Source: Streptomyces sp. ISL-12 (GTDB lineage: Bacteria > Actinomycetota > Actinomycetes > Streptomycetales > Streptomycetaceae). From it: a stretch of DNA of 64,000 nt. The DNA lies in NCBI RefSeq assembly GCF_018614415.1, contig NZ_JAGGOO010000121.1:1-64000 (forward strand), read 5' to 3'. Below are positions 33,645 through 41,672 of the stretch, one piece after another; within the stretch, counting starts at the first letter, position 1, and each line of letters opens with the position of its first letter. The translations under genes and the position numbers were made by a program. Below the pieces are notes generated by a model that saw nothing but the letters and a program-made list of their open reading frames with translations, made no database searches and was not told the origin of the DNA.

Positions 33645-34907
33645 ATGACGTACGAGGCACACCACCGCCCGAAGACCGGGCGGGAAACGGACGCCGCCGC
33701 CCCGCGCCCCCTGTGGCGGCAACGGGACTTCGGCGTCTTCTGGGCCGCGCAGACCCTCTCCGTCCTCGGCGACTCCTTCGCCCTGATCGCCCTGCCCCTG
33801 CTGGTCCTGGAGGCCACCGGCTCCATCGCCCGCATGGGACTGCTGACCGCCGTCGGGGGCGCCGCCTCGGTGCTGGCGGCGGTGTTCGCCGGGGCCGTCG
33901 TCGACCGCGTCGACCGCCGCAAGCTGCTCATCGGCTGCGACCTCGTCCGCACGGCCCTGTACGGGGTGATCCCCGTGGTCTGGCTGTTCGGGCCCGAACT
34001 GTGGCTGCTGTACGTCGTCCTGCCGCTGTGCGAGGCCGTCGGCATGTTCTTCGCCGTCGGCTACGTCACCGTCGTACGCGGCCTGGTCGGCACCGGGCGG
34101 CTCACCGAGGCCAACGGCCGGCTCAACGCGACCGCCGCCGCGGCCGGCGTGCTCGGCCCGGTGTGCGCCGGGGTGGTGGCCGCCTGGTCGGGAGCCGCCG
34201 CGGCGGTCGGCGTGAACGCGGCCAGCTTCGCCGTGTCCGCCGCCTGTCTGGTCTTCGTACGGCTGGGGGCCCGCGCCGCGCAGGAGGCGCCGGACGAACG
34301 GCCCGGACTGTGGCGGGACCTGCGGACCGGGGCGGGCTTCCTCTGCAGGCACCCGGTGCTGCGCGCCCTCACCGCCCTGCTCGCCGGGTTCAGCTTCCTC
34401 ACCCTCGGCCTGAACGACCTGGTCATCTACCACCTCAAGCACGACCTCGGCCACGACGACCACACCGTCGGCATCGTCATGGCGGCCGGCGCCCTCGGCA
34501 CCATCACCGGCGCCCTGCTCGTCGCCCGGGTCCGCCGGCGGCTCGGCTTCGGCCGGACCTGGACCGGCGCGGTCGCCGTGTGCGGGCTCGCCTTCGCCGG
34601 CCTCGGCTGGGTGCGCGAGGTGCCCGCCGTCGCCGTCCTGAGCGCGGCCTTCCTGGCCTGCGTCGGCATGGCGGGCACCTGCTCGATGTCCCTGCGGCAG
34701 GAGGTGACCCCCGAGCACCTGCTCGGCCGGGTCACCGCCGCCTTCTGGACCCTGCACTACGCGGCGGCGCCCCTCGGCGCGGCCGTGCTGACCTGGGCGG
34801 CCGAGCGGCACGGCACCACACCGGTGGCCGCGGCGGCCGGCGCCTGCTGCGTACTGATCGCGGTCGTCGCGCTGTTCACGCCGGTCGGCCGGTCAGCACC
34901 TCGCTGA
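33645..34907 (+). CDS. MFS transporter
   Basis: The 420-residue protein has about 12 spans and the MFS pattern: early QRDFGVFWAAQTLSVLGDSF, GAVVDRVDRRKLLIGCDL (motif A, D-R-x-x-R-R), and C-terminal RVTAAFWTLHYAAAPLGAAV. It fits the efflux subfamily like EntS/MefA. A ribosome site GGGGAAGGGA is close to ATG 33645. The last 32 nt overlap the convergent aldO. No regulator is next to it, so its substrate is open. Confidence 0.87.
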   Translation: MTYEAHHRPKTGRETDAAAPRPLWRQRDFGVFWAAQTLSVLGDSFALIALPLLVLEATGSIARMGLLTAVGGAASVLAAVFAGAVVDRVDRRKLLIGCDLVRTALYGVIPVVWLFGPELWLLYVVLPLCEAVGMFFAVGYVTVVRGLVGTGRLTEANGRLNATAAAAGVLGPVCAGVVAAWSGAAAAVGVNAASFAVSAACLVFVRLGARAAQEAPDERPGLWRDLRTGAGFLCRHPVLRALTALLAGFSFLTLGLNDLVIYHLKHDLGHDDHTVGIVMAAGALGTITGALLVARVRRRLGFGRTWTGAVAVCGLAFAGLGWVREVPAVAVLSAAFLACVGMAGTCSMSLRQEVTPEHLLGRVTAAFWTLHYAAAPLGAAVLTWAAERHGTTPVAAAAGACCVLIAVVALFTPVGRSAPR

Positions 34908-36129
34908 CGAACGCGTTGGTGAACTTGCCCGCCGGGTCCAGCTCCCGTACGAGGGCACCGAAGTCACCGAGCCGCGGATACAGCTCGCGCAGCCGGGCCG
35001 GCGCCGTGGTGAACACCTTCCCCCAGTGCGGCCGGGCCGCGAACCCGTCCAGCGCCTCCTCCACCCGCCGCACCACCGGCAGTACCGCCGCCGTGTCCTC
35101 GACCCAGGTGAAGTGCACCGCCACCGTGTCCCGCCCGTACGCCGGGCTCAGCCACTGCGCGTCCGCGGCGACCGTCCGCCACTCGCAGGTCTGCGTCACC
35201 GGCGCCAGCACGTCCCGTATCGCGTCCAGCGCGCGCAGCGCGTCGAGAGCGTGCTCACGCGGCATCAGGTACTCCGACTGCAGCTCGGCACCGCTGCTGG
35301 GCGTGAACTCGGCGCGGAAGTGCGGCAGCCGCTCGTGCCAGGGGCCCGGCACGCCGAACTGCTCGGTGCAGTTCTCCGCGGGCATGCCCGGCACGGGGTG
35401 GGTCTTCTCGGTGGCCGGGGCCGCGTGGGGGAAGTCCGGCAGCGGCCGGTCCGTCCGCCGCTTCAGCCACACCTGCCGGAAGCCCGGCGCCCGCCAGTCG
35501 GTGAACAGGCTCACGCTGTACGCGGCGGACAGCACCTCGTCCAGCGGCGCGGTGAGGGGCAGCTCGCCGAAGACGTGCTGCTCGACCTCGTACGCCTCCT
35601 CCAGGTCCAGCGTGAGCGCCGTCACCACGCCCAGCGCGCCCAGCGAGGTGACCGCGCCGCCGAACCGCTCGTCGTCCCGCGTGAGCGTCACCGCCGTACC
35701 GTCGGCCGTCACCAGCTCCACCTCGCGCACCACCGACGCCAGCGAGCCGTTGGTCACACCCGAGCCGTGGGTGCCGGTCGCCACCGAACCGGCGACGGAG
35801 ATGTGGGGGAGCGAGGCCATGTTGGCCAGGGCGAGACCGTGAGCGTGCACCACCCGGGCCAGCTCCGCGTACCGGACGCCGCCGCCGACCCGTACCGTAC
35901 GGGCGGCCCGGTCCACGTCGATCTCGGCCGGCAGGTCCGCCAGCGACAGCAGCACCCCCTCGGGGCCCGGCTCGGCGATCTCGTTGAACGAGTGCCCGCT
36001 GCCCAGCACCCGCACCCGGGCGCTGCCGGCCACCAGCGCCCGCAGCGCACCCGGCGAGTGCGGCCGGTGCAGTTCCTTGGCCGTGTAGGTGATGTTGCCG
36101 GCCCAGTTGGTCACGGTGGTGTCGGTCAT
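34876..36129 (-). CDS. aldO: Alditol oxidase (xylitol/sorbitol oxidase)
   Basis: The 417-residue flavoenzyme is very like Streptomyces coelicolor AldO: start VTNWAGNITYTAKELHRPHS, FAD-binding VRVLGSGHSFNEIAE with His46 as the covalent FAD anchor, HISVAGSVATGTHGSG, and the active-site segment CEWRTVAADAQWLSPAYGRD containing the Glu and Arg used in catalysis. It oxidises polyols to aldoses with O2, giving H2O2. One difference from the S. coelicolor protein as I recall it is CEWRT in place of CEIRT. GGGAGGGG precedes the ATG. The radical SAM gene is divergent, 146 bp away. Confidence 0.95.
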   Translation of the reverse strand: MTDTTVTNWAGNITYTAKELHRPHSPGALRALVAGSARVRVLGSGHSFNEIAEPGPEGVLLSLADLPAEIDVDRAARTVRVGGGVRYAELARVVHAHGLALANMASLPHISVAGSVATGTHGSGVTNGSLASVVREVELVTADGTAVTLTRDDERFGGAVTSLGALGVVTALTLDLEEAYEVEQHVFGELPLTAPLDEVLSAAYSVSLFTDWRAPGFRQVWLKRRTDRPLPDFPHAAPATEKTHPVPGMPAENCTEQFGVPGPWHERLPHFRAEFTPSSGAELQSEYLMPREHALDALRALDAIRDVLAPVTQTCEWRTVAADAQWLSPAYGRDTVAVHFTWVEDTAAVLPVVRRVEEALDGFAARPHWGKVFTTAPARLRELYPRLGDFGALVRELDPAGKFTNAFVSEVLTGRPA

Positions 36130-36275
36130 CCCGCAGCCCCTCCCAGAAGATCCATGAGGACCAGGAGTCCTCCGGCGGAAACCTACCTGGCACGCCGAGG
36201 GGGGACCCGGCGGGGAAGGCGCGCGGGCAGGGGCATACCGTGAGAAGTCGAACGCGAGCCGGGAGGAGACACAGG

Positions 36276-37604
36276 ATGGGCAGCCGCACCGCGCTGGTCG
36301 AGGATCTGATGGAGCGCTTCCCGCACGTACCGCGGGAGGCGGTCTTCAAGGAGGACCTGCTCCGCGGCGGGGTGGCCTTCGACCCCAGCGCACTGTCCGA
36401 CACCGCCAACGAGGCAGCCGGCGAGGTGAAGCCGAAGTCCTACTTCATCTTCTCCTTCGACCACGGCACCCTGCCCGAGCTGGGCGAGGCCGCGCTGCGC
36501 CGCCCGCCCGAGGAGATCATCCTCACCGGCGGCCCCTACGACCTGCGCCGCACCGTCGTCTCGGTCCGGGTGAACCCGTCCTCCCCGTACCGGGTCGCCG
36601 CCGACGAGCACAACGTCCTCGGCCTCTACCTCGACGGCAAGCGGATCTCGGACGTCGGCGTCCCCCCGATGCCGGAGTACTACCGGCACACCCTCTCCAA
36701 CGGGAAGTCGGTCATGGAGGTCGCCCCCACCATCCAGTGGGGCTACCTGATCTACCTGACCGTCTTCCGGGTCTGCCAGTACTTCGGCGCCAAGGAGGAG
36801 TGCCAGTACTGCGACATCAATCACAACTGGCGTCAGCACAAGGCGGCCGGGCGGCCGTACACGGGCGTGAAGGACGTCGAGGAGGTCCTCGAAGCCCTGG
36901 AGATCATCGACCGCTACGACACGGCGAAGGCGTCCACCGCCTACACCCTCACCGGCGGCGCCATCACGTCGAAGGTCTCGGGCCGCGACGAGGCCGACTT
37001 CTACGGCCACTACGCCAAGGCCATCGAGGAGCGCTTCCCCGGCCGCTGGATCGGCAAGGTCGTCGCCCAGGCGCTGCCCAAGCCGGACGTCCAGCGCTTC
37101 AAGGACTACGGCGTGCAGATCTACCACCCCAACTTCGAGGTGTGGGACGAGTACCTGTTCAAGCTGTTCTGCCCCGGCAAGGAGCGCTACGTCGGCCGCG
37201 ACGAGTGGCACAAGCGCATCCTGGACTCCACCGAGGTCTTCGGCCCGCGCAACGTGATCCCGAACTTCGTCGCGGGCGTCGAGATGGCCGAGCCCTTCGG
37301 CTTCAAGACCGTCGACGAGGCCATCGCCTCGACCACCGAGGGCCTGCGCTTCTTCATGTCGCACGGCATCACGCCCCGGTTCACCACCTGGTGCCCCGAG
37401 CCGACGACCCCGCTCGGCAAGGCCAACCCCCAGGGCGCCCCGCTCGAATACCACATCCGCCTGCTCCAGGCTTACCGCCAGACCATGGAGGACTTCGGCC
37501 TCTCCTCGCCCCCCGGCTACGGCCCGCCCGGCGCCGGCAACGCGGTCTTCTCCGTCAGCTCCTTCATGGACAGCCTCCCGGCGGACACGCCCGTCGAGGT
37601 GTGA
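36276..37604 (+). CDS. Radical SAM protein with unusual CX8CX2C motif
   Basis: The 442-residue protein has a radical-SAM-like cluster site in VFRVCQYFGAKEECQYCDIN: Cys167, Cys176 and Cys179, i.e. C-x8-C-x2-C, longer than the common C-x3-C-x2-C. TLTGGAIT and PNFEVWDEYLF follow at the expected barrel positions. The first 150 residues are an extra N-terminal domain. Members of this group are annotated only as radical SAM. The ATG at 36276 has GGAGGAG upstream. It is divergent from aldO, with no precursor peptide gene seen nearby. Confidence 0.82.
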   Translation: MGSRTALVEDLMERFPHVPREAVFKEDLLRGGVAFDPSALSDTANEAAGEVKPKSYFIFSFDHGTLPELGEAALRRPPEEIILTGGPYDLRRTVVSVRVNPSSPYRVAADEHNVLGLYLDGKRISDVGVPPMPEYYRHTLSNGKSVMEVAPTIQWGYLIYLTVFRVCQYFGAKEECQYCDINHNWRQHKAAGRPYTGVKDVEEVLEALEIIDRYDTAKASTAYTLTGGAITSKVSGRDEADFYGHYAKAIEERFPGRWIGKVVAQALPKPDVQRFKDYGVQIYHPNFEVWDEYLFKLFCPGKERYVGRDEWHKRILDSTEVFGPRNVIPNFVAGVEMAEPFGFKTVDEAIASTTEGLRFFMSHGITPRFTTWCPEPTTPLGKANPQGAPLEYHIRLLQAYRQTMEDFGLSSPPGYGPPGAGNAVFSVSSFMDSLPADTPVEV

Positions 37605-37693
37605 CCCGGCCGGGGTGAGGGGCGCGGACGGTCCGGCCCGGTTCGCGCGGGCGCACGCCCGGCGGCCGGGCCGTCGCCGTGCCGGGTCACGAC

Positions 37694-37724
37694 GCTTGTC
37701 AGGCGCGCCGGGCCCGTGACAAGC
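37694..37724. promoter_or_regulatory. Inverted repeat GCTTGTCA-N15-TGACAAGC
   Basis: Perfect 8-bp arms lie 90 nt after the radical SAM stop and 80 nt before the next gene. It could be that gene's operator or a terminator. A second perfect 9-bp inverted repeat ACCAACTCC-N14-GGAGTTGGT is at 37747-37778. Confidence 0.42.
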
Positions 37725-37746
37725 TCGCCCCTTGCCGCGAGGTACC

Positions 37747-37778
37747 ACCAACTCCACCGTCGGCGTGCCGGAGTTGGT
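37747..37778 (+). promoter_or_regulatory. 9-bp inverted repeat in the leader of the CBM2 gene
   Basis: ACCAACTCC and GGAGTTGGT are perfect complements around 14 nt and end 25 nt before the ATG. As RNA it is a stable hairpin just ahead of the ribosome site (ACGCGGGAG), so it could block translation; as DNA it could be an operator. Confidence 0.42.
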
Positions 37779-37803
37779 CTCGCCCGTGTGACGCGGGAGA
37801 TCC

Positions 37804-39357
37804 ATGTCCGACGACCTGCCGATGCCCCAGGACGCCGCCGGCGCCGCCTCCGACACCGCCGAGGCCGCGCGGTTCGCCGAGTGCTGGGACGCCGTCCTGT
37901 CCTACGCCGACCTGTGCACCGCCGGTTCCGCCGCGGCGGCCCGGCTGGCCACGGAGGCGTTCACCCGGGGCCTGCGCGAGGCACGCGGCTCGACAGCCGC
38001 CCGTACCGCCTCCGGACCCGGCCGCCGCCCGGTCCGGCTGCTGCCTCCCATTCCCCTCCTCCTGACCGCCGTACGCACCACCGCGGCGTCCTGGGAAGCC
38101 ACCGGACAGGGCGACGACCTCACCCCCGACCTCCGTCGCTGGCTCCACTCCGACCGGGCCGCCCGCCACACCGGACCTCCCGCCGGCCGCCCGCTCGCCC
38201 TGCGCGCCCTGCGGGACATGCAGCTCCCGGACGCCGAACTGCTCTGGCTGGCCGAGGTGGAGGCCCTGCCGCTGCCCGTGGTGGCCCGCCGGCTCGGCCT
38301 CGACCCGGCCGCCACGACCGGCGAACTCGCCCAGGCACGCGACATCTTCCGGGACCGCTGCCGCCGCGACCACCTCGACGGCCCGGCCGACGGGACCTGC
38401 CGCGACCACGCCGCCCGCCTGCTGGACACGGCGGATCCCGGTACTTCGGAGGAACTCTCCCGCCACCGGGCCGGCTGCGCCGGCTGCGCCGAGGCGGCGG
38501 GCTGTCTGCGCACCGACCCGGGCTCCCTGTCCGCGGCCCTGGCCGACGGCGTCATCGGCTGGGGCGGCCTGGCCTACCTGGAACGCCGCCGCCGGGCCGC
38601 CGAGGTACGCCTCGCCGCCGTCCGCCCGGCACCGGCCGACGACGACGGCGTCACCCCGGGCGGCCGGGGCGCCCGCCGGGCCCGCGCGGTGCGCGGCGGC
38701 CTCCTCGCCACCGCCGCGCTGATCTCCCTGCTGGCCCTCACCGCGTCCCTGCGCCCCTTCGGCGGCCCCGCCTCCAGCGCCGCCCCCGGCGTCCCGGGCG
38801 CCGCTACCGCCGCCCCGTCCGCCACGGCCGGCCGGCAGCCGGTGCCGGACCCGCCGGCCGGCTCCTCCGCCCCGCCCCCGCGCCCCGCCCCCGCCGGCTC
38901 CGAATCGCCGACGGCCACCCCCTCGGCCACGGCCACCGCCACCGCCACCCTCCGACGGAACCCGGCACCGCAGGGCACCGCCACGGCCGCCCCCGCCACA
39001 CCGACCGCCACGCCCGCCCTCGACGACGCCACGGGCACCCCGTCGCCCTGCCAGGTCCACTACGACCTCGTCAACCAGTGGCCGGCCGGCTTCCAGGCCA
39101 CCGTCACCGTCACCACCGCCCGAGCCCTCGACACCTGGCGCGTCTCCTGGACCTTCCCCGACGGCCAGCGGATCACCCAGATGTGGGACGCCACCCACAC
39201 CCCCACCGGCCCCCGGGTCACCGCCACCGCGGCCCCCTACAACGCCACGGTCCCCGCCGGCGGCACGCTGTCCTTCGGCTTCCTGGCCACGTGGGAGGGG
39301 AGCAACACGGTGCCGGAGCACTTCACGCTCAACGGGCGGGCCTGCTCGGTGACCTGA
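37804..39357 (+). CDS. Membrane protein joining a sigma/anti-sigma-like cytosolic part to an external CBM2
   Basis: The 517-residue protein has three parts. The N-terminal 240 residues look like sigma-factor-type helices (DMQLPDAELLWLAEVEALPL, PVVARRLGLDPAATTGELAQ) followed by a zinc-finger-like set C199, H221, C225, C228 (H-x3-C-x2-C), as in anti-sigma proteins. One span lies at 299-316. A long Pro/Ala/Thr linker leads to a C-terminal carbohydrate-binding module 2 (about 418-517: HYDLVNQWPAGFQATVTVTT, SFGFLATWEG, end cysteine). No catalytic domain is seen. The CBM could sense or tether to cellulose while the inner part signals; that is inference. Confidence 0.82.
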   Translation: MSDDLPMPQDAAGAASDTAEAARFAECWDAVLSYADLCTAGSAAAARLATEAFTRGLREARGSTAARTASGPGRRPVRLLPPIPLLLTAVRTTAASWEATGQGDDLTPDLRRWLHSDRAARHTGPPAGRPLALRALRDMQLPDAELLWLAEVEALPLPVVARRLGLDPAATTGELAQARDIFRDRCRRDHLDGPADGTCRDHAARLLDTADPGTSEELSRHRAGCAGCAEAAGCLRTDPGSLSAALADGVIGWGGLAYLERRRRAAEVRLAAVRPAPADDDGVTPGGRGARRARAVRGGLLATAALISLLALTASLRPFGGPASSAAPGVPGAATAAPSATAGRQPVPDPPAGSSAPPPRPAPAGSESPTATPSATATATATLRRNPAPQGTATAAPATPTATPALDDATGTPSPCQVHYDLVNQWPAGFQATVTVTTARALDTWRVSWTFPDGQRITQMWDATHTPTGPRVTATAAPYNATVPAGGTLSFGFLATWEGSNTVPEHFTLNGRACSVT

Positions 39358-39460
39358 GCGAGGACGGATGTGCCGGGCGGGCGGGGAGGGACGCGCCGGG
39401 CGGCCGGTGGAAAGCCCCTGGCGCGTCGCCGGTACCGCCGGCTGCCGTCACGAGGTTCGT

Positions 39461-39497
39461 GCTGCCTCATGCCGCGGCGGCGTCGGCATGAGGCAGC
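39461..39497. terminator. Bidirectional terminator between convergent genes
   Basis: Perfect 14-bp arms GCTGCCTCATGCCG (39461-39474) and CGGCATGAGGCAGC (39484-39497) with a 9-nt loop lie between the ends of the CBM2 gene and the convergent cyclase gene. It is the cleanest terminator in the window. Confidence 0.8.
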
Positions 39498-39543
39498 GCC
39501 CCTGCTCCCCCGCCTCAGGCGCGGGAAGGGTGTCGACGCTCCG

Positions 39544-40422
39544 TCAGAACATCGCGATGGGGTTGACCGGTACGCCGGTCAGGCCGTGGATGCGGGGCGG
39601 GGCGACGGTGAGCAGGAAGCTGTAGCGATTCAGCCGCTTGCACATCTGCGCGAGGTCATCGAGCCGGGGCACGTCGATCAGAGGCATCGCCATCCGGCCG
39701 AGCGCCACCTCGTGCAGAGGGGAGGGTTCGTCCGGGTTCAGGGGAGGATGCGCGTCGCCCCTGTCCGGGGCGACGATGGCGACCCCTCGGCGGTGCATCC
39801 ACCGAACCGCGTCCGTGCTGATTCCCGGGCTCGGTATGTCCTGGGGCCCGCCTCCCGTCCAGCCGAGTCGGACCACCAGCGCGTCACCGGAGCCCACCAC
39901 GACTCCCTGCCGCTTCTCGGCCTGTTCGAAGTCGTGCGACGTCACCGCGTAGGCAGGGGGGAGGGGGCCCTCGGCCGCCAGGTCGAGCAGGACCCCACGT
40001 GTCACTATCCCGGCGGCGAAAGCAGTCGTCGACGCGTGCGTGATGCCGAAGGGGGTGACGACCTGCTCCCTCGGGCGGCCCGGATAGACCTGGCCGTCGG
40101 TCGACCAGTGCGCGAGCGCGTCGAGGTGCGTCGAGCTCCAGTGGTGGTTGTAGATCACCGACAGATCGGCTGCCACTGGTCCGCCGGTGTGGGACACCAT
40201 CTGTTGCACCGGCGACGCGTTGGCCGTCTCGCGCATGAACGGGCTGAAGAACATCGCGTTCGGCTCGATCGGCTGTGCCAGTGACACCCACTGGCCGGTC
40301 CGCGCCTCCGCGGCGGCCCTGGCGCGCACCTCGTCGGTGATCAGGTTGAGGGTGCCGAGTTCGTCGTCCGCTCCCCAGCGGCCCCAGTTGTCCGGCAGGT
40401 CCGTCTCGTTCGTATCGGCCAT
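39544..40422 (-). CDS. Cyclase-family (kynurenine formamidase-like) metal hydrolase
   Basis: The 292-residue protein has the cyclase-family metal motif HHWSSTHLDALAHWSTDG (H-x3-H-x-D-x3-H). It continues with GVLLDLAAEGPLPP and the C-terminal MPLIDVPRLDDLAQ. Members open or close rings or hydrolyse amides with Zn or Mn; the subgroup here is often called cyclase family without a known substrate. The ATG at 40422 has AAGGGG upstream. It reads away from an IS5-type remnant that lies in its 5-prime region. Confidence 0.86.
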   Translation of the reverse strand: MADTNETDLPDNWGRWGADDELGTLNLITDEVRARAAAEARTGQWVSLAQPIEPNAMFFSPFMRETANASPVQQMVSHTGGPVAADLSVIYNHHWSSTHLDALAHWSTDGQVYPGRPREQVVTPFGITHASTTAFAAGIVTRGVLLDLAAEGPLPPAYAVTSHDFEQAEKRQGVVVGSGDALVVRLGWTGGGPQDIPSPGISTDAVRWMHRRGVAIVAPDRGDAHPPLNPDEPSPLHEVALGRMAMPLIDVPRLDDLAQMCKRLNRYSFLLTVAPPRIHGLTGVPVNPIAMF

Positions 40423-40499
40423 GTCGATGGCCCCTTTCGTTCTGATGTGCTCGGACTGCGATGGCCCGCGCGAAGGCGTGTACGCGCGGTGAACGCGCG

Positions 40500-40640
40500 G
40501 CCTCGTCAAGGGCCGCGACGTCGTGGAGCGGTGCTTCGACCGGTCGAAGCGGTGGCGGGGCAGCGTCACCCGCTGTGCCAGGACCGCCCGTTCCGGCGCG
40601 GTAGCCGTCAAGCTCGCGCCACGTCTGATGGGGGCGCGAG
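40500..40640 (+). mobile_element. IS5-type transposase C-terminal remnant
   Basis: In the + frame the DNA reads LVKGRDVVERCFDRSKRWRG SVTRCARTARSGAVAVKLAP, close to the C-terminal end of IS5-family DDE transposases (VVERCF.R.K.WRG..TR...A..). No start, no DDE triad and no inverted ends remain. A perfect 18-bp palindrome GCTTCGACCGGTCGAAGC (40533-40550) is part of this coding remnant. The cyclase promoter must lie within or beside it. Confidence 0.7.
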
Positions 40641-40654
40641 CGGACGGGGACCGG

Positions 40655-41587
40655 TCAGTGGCGCGGAGGGGTGGCCGGCCGGGCGGCAATCGCGTCGAGC
40701 GCGGTGAGGGCCTCCTCGTCGAGGGTGATCGCGCCGGCTTCCAGGTTGGCTTCGAGGTGGCTGATGGTGGCGGTGCCGGGGATGAGGAGAATCTGGGGGT
40801 CGCGGTGCAGCAGCCAGGCCAGGCCGACCTGGGCCGGGGTGCATCCCAGGCGCTCGGCGGCGGCGATCACGGTGGGCTCGTCGGTCACCTTGGCCATGCC
40901 GGGGATCGCGCCGCCCAGGGGGAAGTAGGGCACCCAGGCGAGCTGTTCCTCGGTGCAGAGCCGGAGCAGTTCCTCGTCGTCGCGGGCCACGAGGCTGTAG
41001 GTGTTCTGCACGCACACGATGCCCGCGGGCAGGGCGCGGCGCGTCACGTCCACGGAGACGCTGCTCAGGCCGATGGCGCCGATCTTGCCGGCGTCGCGCA
41101 GGGCGGTCAGTTCCGCGAGCTGGTCGTCGAGGTCGACCTTCTGGTCGTCGGGGAAGGGGATGGTCATCCCGGCGTCCGTGCGGCGGAGGTTGACCACCGG
41201 GACCTGCTCCATGCCGAGCGTGGCGAGTTCCGCTTCGACGGCGGCCCGCAGTTCCTCGGGGCGCTGCGCGATACGGAACGGGAAGGGGCCGCCGGGGTCG
41301 GGGGTGGCGCCGACCTTGGTGACGACCAGCACGTCGTCCTGGGGGCGCAGCGCCTCGCGGACGAGACCGTTGACGAAGCCGTCGCCGTAGAAGTGGGCGG
41401 TGTCCACGTGGTCGACGCCGAGGTCGAACGCGCGGCGCAGCAGGGCGATGGCCGCGGGGCGGTCCTTGTGCAGGCGTTCCAGCTGCATGGCGCCGTAGCC
41501 GATGCGGGAGACCGTGCGTCCGGCCAGCCGGCCGGTGCCGCCGGGGCGCGGGGCGGAGACGATGGTGCGGGTGGTTTCAGCGGGCAT
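40655..41587 (-). CDS. Aldo/keto reductase
   Basis: The 310-residue protein has the AKR barrel: VSRIGYGAMQLERL, HVDTAHFYGDGFVNGLVREA (Asp and Tyr of the tetrad), VVTKVGA (Lys), GLSSVSVDVT, and the NADPH end LLIPGTATISHLEANLEA. Where most AKRs have His near the fourth tetrad position, this one reads VPVVNLRRTDAG, as in a subgroup with Asn. The GC-rich gene has a divergent TetR gene with two CGGAGG-N2-CCTCCG sites between them, so it is the likely target. Substrate unknown. Confidence 0.9.
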   Translation of the reverse strand: MPAETTRTIVSAPRPGGTGRLAGRTVSRIGYGAMQLERLHKDRPAAIALLRRAFDLGVDHVDTAHFYGDGFVNGLVREALRPQDDVLVVTKVGATPDPGGPFPFRIAQRPEELRAAVEAELATLGMEQVPVVNLRRTDAGMTIPFPDDQKVDLDDQLAELTALRDAGKIGAIGLSSVSVDVTRRALPAGIVCVQNTYSLVARDDEELLRLCTEEQLAWVPYFPLGGAIPGMAKVTDEPTVIAAAERLGCTPAQVGLAWLLHRDPQILLIPGTATISHLEANLEAGAITLDEEALTALDAIAARPATPPRH

Positions 41588-41619
41588 GGCTTCCTGCTCT
41601 CATGAGAGGCTGGGCGCAT

Positions 41620-41670
41620 ACGGAGGAGCCTCCGTTACTTTCAACCGTAGCACTACCGGAGGGTCCTCCG
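41620..41670. promoter_or_regulatory. Two TetR-type operators between AKR and TetR genes
   Basis: ACGGAGG-AG-CCTCCGT (41620-41635) and CGGAGG-GT-CCTCCG (41657-41670) share the same palindromic core, with centres 36 bp apart. They lie between the divergent AKR and TetR genes. The second runs up to the TetR TTG start, so the repressor would control both genes. Confidence 0.65.
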
Positions 41671-41672
41671 TT

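Noticed and set aside
36183..37856. 557-codon minus frame opposite the radical SAM gene
   Set aside because: Low-complexity V/D/G/L pattern; shadow of the + gene.
40533..40550. 18-bp palindrome GCTTCGACCGGTCGAAGC as an operator
   Set aside because: It lies inside the transposase-like reading frame (ERCFDRSKRW), so coding constraint explains it equally well.
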